From the NCBI GenBank assembly GCA_021810565.1, contig JAJZIM010000020.1, positions 1 through 43,840 of the forward strand: DNA of 43,840 bases, read 5' to 3'. How positions within the stretch are numbered: the stretch's first letter is position 1; every line of letters starts with the position of its first letter. Position numbers and translations under genes: made by a program. Shown in pieces: positions 9,448-17,639 of the stretch. A model generated the notes under the pieces. It saw only the letters and a program-made list of their open reading frames with translations. It made no database searches and was not told the DNA's origin. The DNA is from Bacillota bacterium (GTDB taxonomy: Bacteria > Bacillota > Sulfobacillia > JAJZIM01).

Positions 9448-10428
9448 GTGACGAGCATGGGGTGGGAAGGCATAGCGGCCTTCAGCGGGATCCGGGAACC
9501 GTTGGCGCGGGTGGAGGAGTTCCTGCAGGAGAGCCTCGTGGAGGACGAGGGGGCGCGGGAGCTGGGACGCCACCTCCTCTTGGGGAAGGGAAAGCGCGTC
9601 AGGCCAGCCCTGGTCCTCTTGGGGGCCACCATCCGGGGTGAGCTCCCGGAGGGGGCCGTGCCGCTGGCGGCGGCGGTGGAGATGATCCACCTGGCCACCC
9701 TGGTGCACGACGACATCATCGATCGGGCGCCCCTGCGCCGCGGCGTGGCCACCATCCACACCCGGTGGAGCGAGCACGCCTCGGTGCTGATGGGCGATTT
9801 CCTCTTCGCCAAAGCCTTCTCCCTGCTGGCCGCCACCGGATCCAACCGCATCGTGCGCTCCATGGCCGAGGTGGTCTACGAGATGTGCAGCGGGGAGATC
9901 GAGCAGAACCTCAGCCTCCACGTGCCCCAGGACCAGACGGAGGAGAGGTATCTGGAGCGCATCGGCAAGAAGACGGCGCGGTTCGTGGCGGAGAGCCTGC
10001 GGGTGGGCGGCATCTTGGCGGGAGCCAGCTCCGCCGAGGAGCAAGCCCTCTACGACTTCGGCTACCAGGTGGGCCTGGGTTTTCAGATCGTGGACGACCT
10101 TTTGGATGTGGCCGGTTCCCAGAAGCTGGGCAAGGCCTCGGGCAGCGACCTGCGCACGGGGGTGATCACCCTGCCGGTTATCCATGCCCTCAACGCCTCT
10201 CCCGAGGGAGGGCGGCTCCTGGAGCTTTGCGAACGTGAGCACTTGGAGCCGGGGGAAGTGGCGGAGGCGGGGGCGATTCTGCGCCACTCGTCCTCCCTGC
10301 AGTACACCCAGAAGCTGGCGGATAGATTGATGACCCAAGCCCAGGCGCGGCTCACGGCGTTGCCGGAGGGCCTCACCCGCGAGAGCCTGGACGCCTTGGT
10401 GAAGTTTCTGCGGCATCGGCGCTATTGA
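9448..10428 (+). CDS. Polyprenyl diphosphate synthase (HepT-like)
   Basis: A 326-residue trans-prenyltransferase. First Asp-rich motif LVHDDIIDRAPLRRG near residue 87, second GFQIVDDLLDVAG near 212, and KGKRVRPALVLLG near 48 are all present, so it should be active. It likely makes the heptaprenyl or longer side chain of menaquinone. The GTG at 9448 begins 9 bases after flxA, inside the hdr-flx-rex operon, tying quinone side-chain synthesis to the redox-controlled unit. Chain length cannot be read from the sequence. Confidence 0.9.
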   Translation: MTSMGWEGIAAFSGIREPLARVEEFLQESLVEDEGARELGRHLLLGKGKRVRPALVLLGATIRGELPEGAVPLAAAVEMIHLATLVHDDIIDRAPLRRGVATIHTRWSEHASVLMGDFLFAKAFSLLAATGSNRIVRSMAEVVYEMCSGEIEQNLSLHVPQDQTEERYLERIGKKTARFVAESLRVGGILAGASSAEEQALYDFGYQVGLGFQIVDDLLDVAGSQKLGKASGSDLRTGVITLPVIHALNASPEGGRLLELCEREHLEPGEVAEAGAILRHSSSLQYTQKLADRLMTQAQARLTALPEGLTRESLDALVKFLRHRRY

Positions 10429-10446
10429 CGGGAAGGGGCGGAAAAC

Positions 10447-11091
10447 TTGCAGAAAAAGATTCCTGAGGCAGCCATCCGCCGCCTGCCGGTCTATCTGCGT
10501 GTCCTGGATGAGTTGATCGAGGACGGCGTGGAGGTGACCTCCTCGGCGGATTTGGCGGGGCGCACGGGGCTTTCCTCCGAGCAGATCCGCAAGGACCTGG
10601 CCTATTTCGGCGCCTTCGGTACCCGGGGCGTGGGCTACGACACCTGTCTCTTGAACCGGCGCATCAAGAAGATCCTGGGGCTCACCCACCCGGCCAAGGT
10701 GGCCTTGGTGGGGGTGGGCAACCTGGGCACGGCCCTCATCCGGTACAATCTGGCCCAGCCCAAGGACATCCACATCACCGCCGCCTTCGACGCGGACCCC
10801 CGCAAGGTGGGCTTCCGCCTGGGGGAGCTGGAGGTGCAGGATCCGGAACGGATGGAGCAGGTGATCCGCTCCCAGGGGATCAAGATGGCGGTCCTCACCG
10901 TGCCGGCGCAGGAGGCCCAGCTGGTGGCCGAGCAACTGGCGGTGGCGGGCGTGGAAGCCATCCTGAATTTCTCCCCCGTGAAGCTGAAGGTGCCGGGGGT
11001 GTACGTGCAGGATGTGGACCTAACCATCGAGTTGCAGTCCTTGGCCTACTACACCAACGGGGCCGAGGCGGCGGTCTCGGGGAAGGTCTAG
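10447..11091 (+). CDS. rex: Redox-sensing transcriptional repressor Rex
   Basis: A 214-residue Rex protein: N-terminal winged helix with TGLSSEQIRKDLAYFGAFG near residue 40, and a Rossmann domain with VALVGVGNLGTALIRYN near 85 that senses the NADH/NAD+ ratio. A domain-swapped C-terminal helix (LQSLAYYTNG) is present. TTG start at 10447 gives the typical start MQKKIPEAAIRRLPVYLR. It is the last gene of the operon; the dyad at 2735-2750 is a plausible target, so the complex would be derepressed when NADH is high. Confidence 0.95.
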   Translation: MQKKIPEAAIRRLPVYLRVLDELIEDGVEVTSSADLAGRTGLSSEQIRKDLAYFGAFGTRGVGYDTCLLNRRIKKILGLTHPAKVALVGVGNLGTALIRYNLAQPKDIHITAAFDADPRKVGFRLGELEVQDPERMEQVIRSQGIKMAVLTVPAQEAQLVAEQLAVAGVEAILNFSPVKLKVPGVYVQDVDLTIELQSLAYYTNGAEAAVSGKV

Positions 11092-11109
11092 GAGACAGGA
11101 CCCGCAGGG

Positions 11110-11143
11110 AGCGGACCGCCCGACGGCGGCCGGCTCTTTTTTT
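11110..11143 (+). terminator. Rho-independent terminator after rex
   Basis: An imperfect GC-rich stem (AGCGGACCGCC / GGCGGCCGGCT with a CGAC loop) followed by CTTTTTTTG at 11135-11143. It ends the hdr-flx-rex operon. Confidence 0.8.
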
Positions 11144-11207
11144 GCGCCTGGCGATCCGGTGCGCCTGCGTATCCGCCTTCCCGCAACGGCTCCCGTTACC
11201 CAGGTTG

Positions 11208-11216
11208 TGGTATGAT
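11208..11216 (+). promoter_or_regulatory. Extended -10 promoter for the first MNT/HEPN module
   Basis: TGG followed by TATGAT (11211-11216) is an extended -10 element; no good -35 is visible. About 100 bases of leader precede the ATG at 11325. Confidence 0.4.
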
Positions 11217-11324
11217 AACCTCGGGAAGCAAGCGCCCCGGGTGAGCACCCGGATTGGCTGGGGCCGACGGCGCCGCCGGAGGAGCCGATCAGGCAACGCG
11301 GAGCGAGGGGGGGGTGTACCGGTC

Positions 11325-11885
11325 ATGGCTGCTGCGTGGATCACCAGCGGGGAGGCTGCCGCCAGGTTGCAGGTGAGTCGCCGACGGGTGCTGCGTCTCT
11401 TGGCCCAAGGCCGTATCCCGGGGGCGATGAAGCGGGGGCGTGTTTGGCTCGTTCCTTCTCCGCCGCGGATCGCTCCCTCCGGGCGGCGGGACGGTTCCGC
11501 CGCAGCCTTGGAAGCCGTGGATGAGGCGGCAAGGACCGTGTTGGCGGCCAGACGGCAGGAAAACGACCGGCTGCGGGCGGTGGCCCAAGAGGCGGCCCGG
11601 CGGATCGCGGAGCATCCGGCGGTGTGCAAGGTGGTTCTCTTCGGCTCGGTCGCCGCCGGGGCGGCGGATCGGGGGAGCGACATCGACCTGGCAGTGGTGG
11701 CGGATGTGGCGCCGGAAATATCCCCCCACAAGAGGCTTGCCGAGGTTTACAACCGCATAGCACCGTTGGCGAAAATAGACCTTCTGGTGTACACCTCGGA
11801 TGAATACGCACGGCTGTCGCGGGAATCTCCATTCGTCCAGGAAGAGGTCCTCAAACGAGGGGTGATTTTGTTTGAACGTCGGTGA
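11325..11885 (+). CDS. HTH-fused MNT nucleotidyltransferase (antitoxin)
   Basis: A 186-residue protein with two parts. Residues ~3-42 (ITSGEAAARLQVSRRRVLRL then GAMKRGRVW) are an excisionase/MerR-like helix-turn-helix; residues ~95-180 are a minimal nucleotidyltransferase with GSVAAG at 107-112 and the SDIDL catalytic aspartates D119 and D121. MNT proteins paired with HEPN RNases act as antitoxins by AMPylating the toxin. The fused DNA-binding domain suggests it also represses its own operon. Its 3' end overlaps the HEPN gene by 14 bases. Domain calls are firm, regulation is inferred. Confidence 0.85.
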   Translation: MAAAWITSGEAAARLQVSRRRVLRLLAQGRIPGAMKRGRVWLVPSPPRIAPSGRRDGSAAALEAVDEAARTVLAARRQENDRLRAVAQEAARRIAEHPAVCKVVLFGSVAAGAADRGSDIDLAVVADVAPEISPHKRLAEVYNRIAPLAKIDLLVYTSDEYARLSRESPFVQEEVLKRGVILFERR

Positions 11886-12342
11886 AGCAGGTAGAGGTTG
11901 GCTGGAACAAGCCGGTGACGATCTGGACACTGCAAAAACCCTGCAAGACCTCCATCCCTTTGCCGCTTGCTTCCACGCCCAGCAAGCAGGAGAAAAAGCG
12001 GTGAAGAGTATTTTCGGTTTTTTTGGGTTGCCAATCGCCCATAAGACTCATTTTCTTGACGATTTGTACAAAGAGCTAGAAAAAATACCGAAAGCTCACG
12101 CTACCCTGCCGCCATTGGACGAGGTGCGAGGTCTGGATCGCCTATATATTCCCACCCGCTATCCCGACGCTTGGGGTGGCGATCGGCCCAGCAAACACTA
12201 CACGTCCAAGGATGCGGCGGAAGCGATAGCCCAGGCGGAAAAACTGCTCGCTCCGGCGACCAAGCTGCTGGCCCGGTTGCGCGAGGACGCAAGTCGGGCT
12301 CGCGGGTGCCGGCGGGGTGGCGATGGGACGGGGAGGACATAG
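11872..12342 (+). CDS. HEPN domain protein (toxin partner)
   Basis: A 156-residue HEPN-fold protein starting at TTG 11872. The core WLEQAGDDLDTAKTL and CFHAQQAGEKAVKSI near residues 10-45 is the usual HEPN signature; LDRLYIPTRYPD near 92 is the second conserved block. This subclass often sits beside an MNT protein and lacks a clear Rx4-6H RNase motif, so whether it is a nuclease or another nucleotide-handling partner is open. The last ~15 residues (Arg/Gly rich) look unconserved. Confidence 0.82.
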   Translation: MNVGEAGRGWLEQAGDDLDTAKTLQDLHPFAACFHAQQAGEKAVKSIFGFFGLPIAHKTHFLDDLYKELEKIPKAHATLPPLDEVRGLDRLYIPTRYPDAWGGDRPSKHYTSKDAAEAIAQAEKLLAPATKLLARLREDASRARGCRRGGDGTGRT

Positions 12343-12689
12343 CGCTGCAAGGTTCCTGGAGGATCTGGCCGGGAGATGTGATCCTGGTAATGCTGGCCGT
12401 GACGGCGGCCCTCGTCATGCGCCGTCATCTCCACCGTGCCACCGGCCTGCCGGGCACGCCGCGGATCGGCGACCGGGTGGCCGGGAGCGTGGGTTGGGCG
12501 GCGGGCTAGGCGGTGCTGGTCCAACCGCCCGTCGTGGCAGTGTATTTTCGTGCTGCACCTGCCTTTAGCAACCTAAATCGGTCATGCTTTCGTGCCATCC
12601 GGTTTATGGCATGGAACGCCGAGGAGCTGGAGGTCGTTGGCAAGGCAAGCCGGTGGTGCTAGAATGAACTTGCTGGCGGAGGGGGGGCG
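12343..12689. other. Intergenic region between the two MNT/HEPN modules
   Basis: No gene I can support. An open frame covering 12343-12509 could encode one membrane helix, but it lacks a convincing start and ribosome site. The right part carries the promoter at 12637-12665. Confidence 0.4.
12637..12665 (+). promoter_or_regulatory. Promoter of the second MNT/HEPN module
   Basis: TTGGCA (12637-12642), 17-base spacer ending in an extended TG, and TAGAAT (12660-12665). A short leader with GGCGGAGGGGGGG precedes the GTG at 12690. Confidence 0.65.
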
Positions 12690-13058
12690 GTGAAGACGGC
12701 ATACGAGCGATATAGCGTGGCTTGGGAGCAACGCATGGCCCAAGAGGCGGAGGACTTGCTCCAGCGGCGGCAGTTTGCGATGGGGCTGGCCCGGCGGTTG
12801 GCCGAGGTGCTGGCTCAAGACTTTGCCGCGTCGGCGGTCTACCTCTTCGGCTCCACCGCCCACGGGCACCACTACCGTTGGGACTCCGACCTTGATCTGG
12901 CGGCGGAGGGGATCCCTCCGGAGCAAGAGTTCCGCGCGGCGGCGAGGCTTGCAGAGCTGGCAGCGGAAGATGGCTTTACCGCGGATTTGACGTGTCTGGA
13001 GAGCTGCAAGGCGCCGGTGCGGGAACGGGTGTTGAGCGAGGGCATGCGCCTTGTCTAA
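12690..13058 (+). CDS. MNT nucleotidyltransferase-domain antitoxin
   Basis: A 122-residue minimal nucleotidyltransferase. The active-site pattern GSTAHG at residues 54-59 and DSDLDL with aspartates near 65-69 are intact. GTG start at 12690 sits behind GGAGGGGGG. It ends by overlapping the next gene by 8 bases. In MntA/HepT pairs such a protein AMPylates the HEPN toxin to silence it. Unlike the first module it has no fused helix-turn-helix. Confidence 0.88.
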   Translation: MKTAYERYSVAWEQRMAQEAEDLLQRRQFAMGLARRLAEVLAQDFAASAVYLFGSTAHGHHYRWDSDLDLAAEGIPPEQEFRAAARLAELAAEDGFTADLTCLESCKAPVRERVLSEGMRLV

Positions 13059-13545
13059 AAAGGATGAATTCCTGATTGTGGCTCAAGAGATTTCATCGGT
13101 GCAAAAAGATATGGCAAAGATCGCCGCCGACATGGCGGAAGTCATTCAGAAAGTCCTGGCAAAAGACGCCGCTGACAAGTTGGAGGCTGCCTACCTGGCT
13201 TTCCAGGCAATGCGCTTCTTCGTGGCGGCGGAAGACGTGCTGCAAAAGATCGCCAAGTCCGTGGACGGCTTTTTCCCCGGCGGTGAACGCTCGCACATCG
13301 ACCTGTTGCGCCAAATGTCCTTGGAGCTGCCAGGCAGGCGCCCGCCGGTCATATCCGGGGAGACCTTCGAGAAGCTTTTCGAACTGCGCGCTTTCCGGCA
13401 CCGATTGATCCACGCATACCAAGAACCGCTGGCCTGGGAGCGGATGCGGCGGCCCGTCACCGCCGTGCCGGAGTGCGCCCAATCGCTCTCCGACGACCTG
13501 ACCGTCTTTCGCGGCTTCCTGACCCGGCTCGCAGGGAACTCGTGA
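13051..13545 (+). CDS. HepT-like HEPN ribonuclease toxin
   Basis: A 164-residue all-helical HEPN protein (DUF86/HepT type). The RNase motif Rx4HxY is seen as RHRLIHAY, R116, H121 and Y123, where the Tyr is the usual AMPylation target of the partner MNT enzyme. TTG start at 13051 overlaps the MNT stop. With its partner it forms a complete toxin-antitoxin unit. Sequence is unlike the HEPN at 11872, so the two modules are not recent duplicates. Confidence 0.85.
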   Translation: MSKKDEFLIVAQEISSVQKDMAKIAADMAEVIQKVLAKDAADKLEAAYLAFQAMRFFVAAEDVLQKIAKSVDGFFPGGERSHIDLLRQMSLELPGRRPPVISGETFEKLFELRAFRHRLIHAYQEPLAWERMRRPVTAVPECAQSLSDDLTVFRGFLTRLAGNS

Positions 13546-13860
13546 CCACGGGCAGGCGGTCGCGGTAGGCAGCCTCTTGGGGTTTGCGCCCAGCGGGATC
13601 TGGACAGCGCATATCCGGCCAGGTTTGTGGAGGAAGGGCGCTTGAACGCGGCCGGGGCCGAACGGTCCCGGCCAGGCGCAAAGCCGATTGGGGCGGGCGG
13701 CTGTCGGCCACGCAGGAGGGCGGGAAGACGTGGCGGCAAGCGGTGCTGGCCCGTGGAGCGACGCTACGCGCATTAACAAACCATGAACAAACAGTGGGGC
13801 GGCTTTTTTCCCCTGCCGCGGCGTGGTAGAATACGCGAGGAACAATCAGGTAGGTCAGGG
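13546..13860. other. Intergenic region with extended -10
   Basis: No gene I can support in 315 bases. TGGTAGAAT at 13824-13832 is a good extended -10 element for the kelch gene at 13861; a GC hairpin-like CCCCTGCCGCGG lies just before it. Confidence 0.4.
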
Positions 13861-14895
13861 ATGGTTGCCAAGGTGAGGATCGGCGGAAGGCGGGCGCGTT
13901 GGGGCCGGCTGCTTTGGAGGTTGGCGGTGCTACTGGGGGCGGGTCTGGCGGTGGCCCACCTGGCCCTGACCCGGCCGCCCAAGGCGCACCCCGCTGCGCC
14001 GCCCAGGCAGGAGCTGGTCTGGCAGGTACGTCCCCTGGGCAGCTTGTCGCAACCGCTGGAAGGGGCTGCGGCGGCGGTCATGGACGGGCGCGTGCTTTTG
14101 GCCGGGGGACTTACGGCGGCGGACGTATCCAGCGCCGAGCTCACCTTCTTCGCCTTGCGGCCGTGGCGTAGCGTCGCCACCTATCGGCTGCCCCGGGCGG
14201 TGCATGACGCGGCGATGGCCGTGGTGGGAGGGCGCGCCTACCTCCTGGGCGGCGGCGACGCCGTGGGACCGGTGGCCTCCGTCTGGGCGATCAGCCCGGA
14301 CGGCATCGTGCGGGGGGCGACGGCGCTGCCCGTGCCGTTGTCCGACTTGGCCGCGGTCGCTTCGGGGGGGCGCATCTACGTCTTCGGCGGCTTTACCGGT
14401 CGTTCTTACAGCCGCGCCGTTTGGGACTGGCGGCCCGGCGGTACCTGGCGACGCGTGGGGACGCTGCCGTACGGCCTGCGCTACAGCGCGGCGGCGGTCA
14501 TGGACTCCCGGGTCTATCTCTTCGGAGGCCTGACGAGCGCCGGACGCACGGCGGACATCCTGTCCTTCGATCCGGCCACCGGTCGGGTGCGCCGGGTGGG
14601 CGCCCTGTCCCGCCCCCTGATGTATGCCGGGGCGGCTAGCAGCAACGGACAGCTGTTGGTGGTGGGGGGCAAGGGCGTCCACGGTTTCCGCACCGCCATT
14701 CGGCGCTTTCAGCCGACGACGGGAAAGCTGACCATGGTGGGGCGACTGCCGTTGCCCCTGGGATACTTCGCGGTGGCGGGCACGACTCTTCTGGGTGGCC
14801 GAACGGATGCGGGTCCGGTCGCTCAAATTTACCAGATGATGCCGTCCAAGCAGGGCGCGGCCCCGGGAAAAACTAAGGCTAAGGCTGGGAGGTGA
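13861..14895 (+). CDS. Membrane-anchored kelch-repeat protein
   Basis: A 344-residue protein: a basic N-terminus, one membrane segment near residues 18-38 (LLWRLAVLLGAGLAVAHLAL) and then a six-blade beta-propeller of kelch type. Blade marks are visible as AAAVMDGRVLLAGGL, AMAVVGGRAYLLGGG, AAVASGGRIYVFGGF, AAAVMDSRVYLFGGL and GAASSNGQLLVVGGK at about 45-50 residue spacing. It should face outside. The ATG at 13861 is chosen over the in-frame ATG at 13783 because the promoter element lies between them. It ends 5 bases before the SLH gene, so the two are probably cotranscribed. Ligand unknown. Confidence 0.85.
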   Translation: MVAKVRIGGRRARWGRLLWRLAVLLGAGLAVAHLALTRPPKAHPAAPPRQELVWQVRPLGSLSQPLEGAAAAVMDGRVLLAGGLTAADVSSAELTFFALRPWRSVATYRLPRAVHDAAMAVVGGRAYLLGGGDAVGPVASVWAISPDGIVRGATALPVPLSDLAAVASGGRIYVFGGFTGRSYSRAVWDWRPGGTWRRVGTLPYGLRYSAAAVMDSRVYLFGGLTSAGRTADILSFDPATGRVRRVGALSRPLMYAGAASSNGQLLVVGGKGVHGFRTAIRRFQPTTGKLTMVGRLPLPLGYFAVAGTTLLGGRTDAGPVAQIYQMMPSKQGAAPGKTKAKAGR

Positions 14896-14900
14896 GGGGG

Positions 14901-17639
14901 ATGCGGCGGTGGTTGCTACCGTTGGTTATTGCGATCACGCTGTCCTCGGCGGGCCACGCCGCGGCCGCCTTCCGGGACGTACCTGCCGGGTACTGGGCCG
15001 CCTCCGCCATCGGGGCGTCGGTCCGCCAAGGCTTCCTGACGGGGGTATCCGCTCACCGCTTCGCGCCGGGGGCGCCGCTCACCCGCGCCGAGCTGGCGAC
15101 GGCGCTGGTTGGTCTGGCGCACCTGCCGGCCCAGCGCGGGCCGTCCTTTACCGATGTGTCTGCCACCAGCCCCTTCTACCAGGCGGTGGAGACGGCGACC
15201 GGGGTGGGCCTGCTCAGCGGGGTGGGGGGCGGGCGGTTCGACCCGGCGGGGTCGGTGACCAGGGCCCAGGCGGCGGTGGCTGCGGTGCGGTTTCTGGGGC
15301 TTGCGCCCGTGGCCCAAGACCTGGCGGATGAACCTTTGCCCTGGACGGACGCCGCAAGCATCCCCTCCTGGGCCCGGGGAGCCGCCTACGTCACCTGGCG
15401 CTTGGGCCTGCTGCGCGGCTGGGGCGGCGCCTTCCACCCGGGCGCGGTACTGTCCCGAGCCCAGGGGGCGGTGCTGCTGCGCGGGCTGGAGACGCTCCCG
15501 CCCGCCTCCGGGCGACCACTGTTGGAGAGCGTTGCCCGGCGGGTGAGCGCCGGCGCCGGGACGGCGGATCTGAATGTGGGGCAGAGCACCTACCTGTGGG
15601 CCTTGGTGCACGACGCCCAAGGCTACGCGCTGCCGTTGCCCGTGCGCTGGCAAAGCGTGGGGGCCAGCGTCTACGGGGGCGACTTTACCGCCGACGCCCC
15701 CGGCACCTACACGGTGACCGCGTCGGTGTACGGCACCGCCCTCACCCACTCCTTCACCATTTTGGTCCACCGCCCCGCCGCCTTGGAGTTTGCGGCTTCC
15801 GATCCCCAGGTCTTTCTCACCGGTCGTCGGGAGGAGTGGACGGTGGAGGTGACCGACCCGAGCGGCCGGCGCGACCCGGCGGACCAGGGGCGCTACCTGG
15901 CGTTAACGGTGTCCGGCCCCGGCGGCACCACGGGCTGGGTCGTCCAGGACCGCCGCGGGCGGGTCAGCTTCCCCCTGCAGGAGGCGGCGCCGGGACAGTA
16001 CACGGTGCAGGTCAGCTCCCCGGGCCTGGGGCAGGCCAGCCGGACCTTTTGGGTGGTGGCCGCCCCCCTGGGTACCTTGCAGTGGACCGGAGGCACGCCC
16101 ACGCTGCAGCCGGGGCAGACCGCCCAGTTCGTGGTGGCCACGCCCCACTGGGGCTACGCGCCGGTGCAGGTGGCGCTGCGGGTGTACTCCAGCGATCCCA
16201 ACGTGGCGGCGATGCCGGCCCTGGCCTGGCCGGGGACGCCCTTCGCGGTGACCGGCGGCCCCGCAGCCGGGTCGGCCGTCTTGACGGTTAGCGTCGCCGG
16301 CGGGGCATGGCTGCCGGCCACCTTTCAGGTTCAGGAGGCGGCCCGGGGGGCCTTGTCCCTGGCGGCGCCGACGACGGTGGTGGCAGGAGCGCCGCTGGAG
16401 GTGACAGTGCGGGGAGTGGGGTCGGCCCCGGTGACCTTGGCGACCCAGGGCCCTGCGGGCACCCGGTCGGAGTACTCCACGGTACAGGCGGTGCAGGGCG
16501 AGGCGCATTTCTCCCTGGTGCTGACCGTAGCCGGTTCCTACCGGCTCAGCGCCACCGCCCCAGGCCTGGCGGGGGCGCTGAGCACGCTGCGGGTGGCGCC
16601 GGCCTCGGCGGCGACCTGGCGGATTTGGCTTGCGCCTTCCCCCTTCCTGGCGCCGGGGCAGACCGCCGCGGCGCACGCGGCGCAAATAGACGCCTACGGC
16701 AACCCGCTGCCCTCGGGGGACGCCGCCGTCTTCACGGGCACCGGGGCGGTGAGCGTCGCAGGTTCCCAGGTGACCGGCGCGGCGCCCGGGGCGTTCCGCG
16801 TGACGGCCAACGGGGGTGCCGATGCCCTGAAGCTATCCGGACGGGTGCTGGGCGCTCCGGAGCAGCTCTTGGCGGGCCGGGGGATGTGGCTGACTTACGG
16901 GGAGCTTTCCCGGGACACCCCGGCCGGGGTGGTCCGGGGAGCCGAGAAACTGGGGCTGAACTACCTGGTGGTGCGGGTGGCGGGAGAGCGGCGCGGCTTC
17001 TATGGTGGGGCCGCCTTGGGGCGGCTGGTGGAGGATGCCCACGCCGCGGGCATCGCCGTCTTGGGCTGGGTGTACCCGGACCTGGCCCATCCTCGCAGCC
17101 AGGCCGCGGCGGCCGCCGCAGCCGCCGCCTTTCAGACCTCCGACGGGGAGCGCCTGGACGGCATGGTGTTGGACCTGGAGCGGGGGGTGACGGTGGACCG
17201 GCTCACCACCTACCTGGGGCGCGTGCGCCAGGCGGTGGGGCCGGGGGAGTTGGTGGCCGCGGCGGTCTTCCCTCCGCAGGTGTTCCCAGATTACCCCTAT
17301 TCCCTGGTGGCCCGCTACACCCAGGCCGGTCTGCCCATGGACTACTGGCACAGCCTGGAGCAAAGCTACAGCTATCAAGAGGCCTATGACTACGTGGCGG
17401 CTTCCCTGCGGGGTATCGCCGCGGCGGCACCCGGGTGGCCGCAAAGCCCCGTGCTGCAGGCCTTCGACTTCTACGGCGATGGTGTATCGGGCGCCTACAG
17501 CCCCGCCGCCCGGGAGGAGGCGGGCGCCCTGCGGGCGGCGCGGGAGCTGGGGGCGGTGGGGGTCTCCTTCTTCCGCTGGGGAAGCTTCACCTCGGCCGAG
17601 GCCCGGGTCATCGCTAGCGGGGGAACAGCAGCCGGGTGA
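14901..17639 (+). CDS. SLH-domain surface protein with glycoside-hydrolase-like C-terminus
   Basis: A 912-residue exported protein. Signal peptide at residues 1-24 (LLPLVIAITLSSAGHAAAA); three SLH repeats from ~25 to 205 (FRDVPAGYWAASAI, FTDVSATSPFYQAVE, WTDAASIPSWARGAAY) that anchor it to cell-wall polymer; several Ig-like beta domains from ~210 to 650; and a C-terminal (beta/alpha)8-like domain from ~655 (GMWLTYGELSRD, VLGWVYPDLAHP, GMVLDLERGV, GVSFFRWGSF) like putative glycosyl-hydrolase/DUF4015 proteins. ATG at 14901 follows GGGAGG at ~9 bases. Its 3' end overlaps the convergent spmB end by 26 bases. Substrate unknown. Confidence 0.85.
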   Translation: MRRWLLPLVIAITLSSAGHAAAAFRDVPAGYWAASAIGASVRQGFLTGVSAHRFAPGAPLTRAELATALVGLAHLPAQRGPSFTDVSATSPFYQAVETATGVGLLSGVGGGRFDPAGSVTRAQAAVAAVRFLGLAPVAQDLADEPLPWTDAASIPSWARGAAYVTWRLGLLRGWGGAFHPGAVLSRAQGAVLLRGLETLPPASGRPLLESVARRVSAGAGTADLNVGQSTYLWALVHDAQGYALPLPVRWQSVGASVYGGDFTADAPGTYTVTASVYGTALTHSFTILVHRPAALEFAASDPQVFLTGRREEWTVEVTDPSGRRDPADQGRYLALTVSGPGGTTGWVVQDRRGRVSFPLQEAAPGQYTVQVSSPGLGQASRTFWVVAAPLGTLQWTGGTPTLQPGQTAQFVVATPHWGYAPVQVALRVYSSDPNVAAMPALAWPGTPFAVTGGPAAGSAVLTVSVAGGAWLPATFQVQEAARGALSLAAPTTVVAGAPLEVTVRGVGSAPVTLATQGPAGTRSEYSTVQAVQGEAHFSLVLTVAGSYRLSATAPGLAGALSTLRVAPASAATWRIWLAPSPFLAPGQTAAAHAAQIDAYGNPLPSGDAAVFTGTGAVSVAGSQVTGAAPGAFRVTANGGADALKLSGRVLGAPEQLLAGRGMWLTYGELSRDTPAGVVRGAEKLGLNYLVVRVAGERRGFYGGAALGRLVEDAHAAGIAVLGWVYPDLAHPRSQAAAAAAAAAFQTSDGERLDGMVLDLERGVTVDRLTTYLGRVRQAVGPGELVAAAVFPPQVFPDYPYSLVARYTQAGLPMDYWHSLEQSYSYQEAYDYVAASLRGIAAAAPGWPQSPVLQAFDFYGDGVSGAYSPAAREEAGALRAARELGAVGVSFFRWGSFTSAEARVIASGGTAAG

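Noticed and set aside
8560-10935. Very long open frame on the minus strand opposite flxA-prenyl synthase-rex
   Set aside because: It runs antisense to three well-supported genes and is His/Gln/Leu-rich nonsense typical of reverse frames in GC-rich DNA. The same holds for 4328-6151, 1337-2512, 33139-34548 and 26362-28143.
12343-12509. Short frame with a possible membrane helix between the two MNT/HEPN modules
   Set aside because: No start codon with a ribosome site at proper distance, and the frame begins inside the HEPN gene.
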